Assembly: GCA_036172665.1 (NCBI GenBank)
Contig: CM069872.1
Location: 53,492,101 to 53,556,100, forward strand
Length of the DNA stretch: 64,000 bases
Source of the DNA: Prosopocoilus inquinatus
Lineage: Eukaryota; Arthropoda; Insecta; Coleoptera; Lucanidae
Direction: 5' to 3'
Within the stretch, counting starts at the first letter, position 1; each line of letters begins with the position of its first letter. The notes beneath the pieces were generated by a model. It was given only the letters and a program-made list of their open reading frames with translations. It searched no databases and had not been told where the DNA came from. Position numbers and translations under genes: made by a program. This document shows, piece by piece, positions 63,286 through 64,000 of this stretch.

Positions 63286-63680
63286 CTGGAATGAAAAGAA
63301 GGGGGGCGTGAAGCTTGTTCTGGATTCGAAGTAATTAATAAAAAGTTAATTTTATGCGAATTTACGTACGTATTTTAAAAACCATCGCCGCCGACGAGTG
63401 ACGCGACGCTCTGAAAAACGAGTCAAAAATGGCGGCCAAAGCAAGAAACAAAAGAAAATTGAAAACAACCGCCAATTAATAAATGGATGCGGGGGTTGCG
63501 TTCGGAAACGTACCTTCGAGTGCGTCTCGGGTTTGTTGTCATTACATCTTTGTCGCTCACGATTTTTAACTTATTTTGCATCTCGCTCATTCGTTTCAAA
63601 GAAAAAGAAAAACGTGGGGGTGAACTTCATTTTCTACGTCTTAAAAGTGGGATGTGAAAAGTTCTTTTGCGAATTTTAAA
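63286..63680. other. Hexokinase 5' region, unresolved
   Basis: On the - strand, ACTCGAAG|GTACGT near 63507-63513 looks like a splice donor preceded by ATGACAACAAACC, and ATGGTTTTTAAAATAC|GTACGT near 63371-63386 is a second candidate. Neither joins exon 63285 in phase 0, so they may be untranslated exons or isoform starts. Confidence 0.35.
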
Positions 63681-63706
63681 CACACACACACACACACACA
63701 CACACA
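63681..63706. repeat. (CA)n microsatellite
   Basis: Thirteen CA units in a row. Confidence 0.95.
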
Positions 63707-63792
63707 AATGACGGATAAAAATAATTAAATGCAAGACATGGCCGACAAGGTTGACATTTTTAGATTTACGCTGTAATTCTGAGCTCGATCGG

Positions 63793-63853
63793 AAGCATCG
63801 TAAGGTACATACGACCTGTACATTTAAAAGGCACGATAATACCTTACGATGCT
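63793..63853. repeat. Short hairpin
   Basis: AAGCATCGTAAGGTA pairs with TACCTTACGATGCTT around a 30-nt loop. Next to it, near 63894, TATACAGGGTGTTTAC resembles a terminus of the element at 7387, running out of the window. Confidence 0.6.
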
Positions 63854-64000
63854 TACGATAAACTTCAGAATTCAAGCATTAATTCAAAATCATATACAGG
63901 GTGTTTACTAAACACGCGGCAAAAATTAAGGGTGTTAATCCTTGTACTATTTTAAGACTTTTGTGCCCTTGGATGATTTTCACAAAGACGCTTTGTTTCG

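Noticed and set aside
63371..63386. ATGGTTTTTAAAATAC as first hexokinase exon
   Set aside because: A good donor follows, but it ends in phase 1 and the next exon starts in phase 0; kept only as a candidate untranslated or alternative exon.

Overview
The window is eukaryotic nuclear DNA, almost certainly from an insect. Coding sequence is split by many introns with GT/AG borders, several of them only 54-60 nt long. Intergenic DNA is AT-rich and full of homopolymers, satellites and hairpin elements. The gene content (a trypsin-like protease cluster, an SLC22 organic cation transporter, a Serendipity-alpha-like protein) fits an insect. I cannot fix the order; a beetle-like genome is a guess.

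Layout. 1-7.1 kb holds no recognisable gene: CpG-rich DNA, a duplicated 360-bp block, a 185-bp satellite with trimeric higher-order structure, and hairpin elements. 7.2-29.6 kb holds three tandem (+) trypsin-like serine protease genes and 32.9-35.4 kb a fourth on the (-) strand. All four share one six-exon plan: signal-peptide exon, prodomain exon ending at the activation site, His/Asp exon, two middle exons, and a Ser exon ending in a hydrophobic tail. Their introns are swollen by unrelated tandem arrays and MITEs. 39.1-42.0 kb is an SLC22 transporter (+). 42.6-48.5 kb is a Serendipity-alpha-like (vinculin/alpha-catenin superfamily) gene (+), with a small cysteine-rich gene nested in one intron. 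49.1-50.1 kb is Atg5 (-) and 51.9-53.7 kb ornithine aminotransferase (-). 57.9-59.7 kb is an LTO1 gene followed only 5 nt later by a METTL25 open reading frame (+), apparently dicistronic. 61.3-63.3 kb is hexokinase (-), with its N-terminal exon unresolved.

Functional picture. The four proteases keep the catalytic triad and the trypsin-type S1 aspartate. Their C-terminal hydrophobic tails suggest membrane-tethered (GPI-type) enzymes, and paired GATA sites near each first exon suggest a shared, possibly midgut, programme. The other genes are unrelated housekeeping genes (autophagy, proline/ornithine metabolism, ribosome or Fe-S biogenesis, glycolysis).

Most notable are: two equal-length (100 nt) alternative exons in hexokinase covering the catalytic Asp segment, whose joint inclusion would shift the frame; hairpin elements from sequence-divergent groups that are all exactly 128 bp with TTA/TAA target duplications; the LTO1-METTL25 arrangement; and an Asn instead of Arg at the activation site of the fourth protease. 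All exon models come from reading splice signals, frame and family similarity by eye; no alignment or RNA evidence was available.
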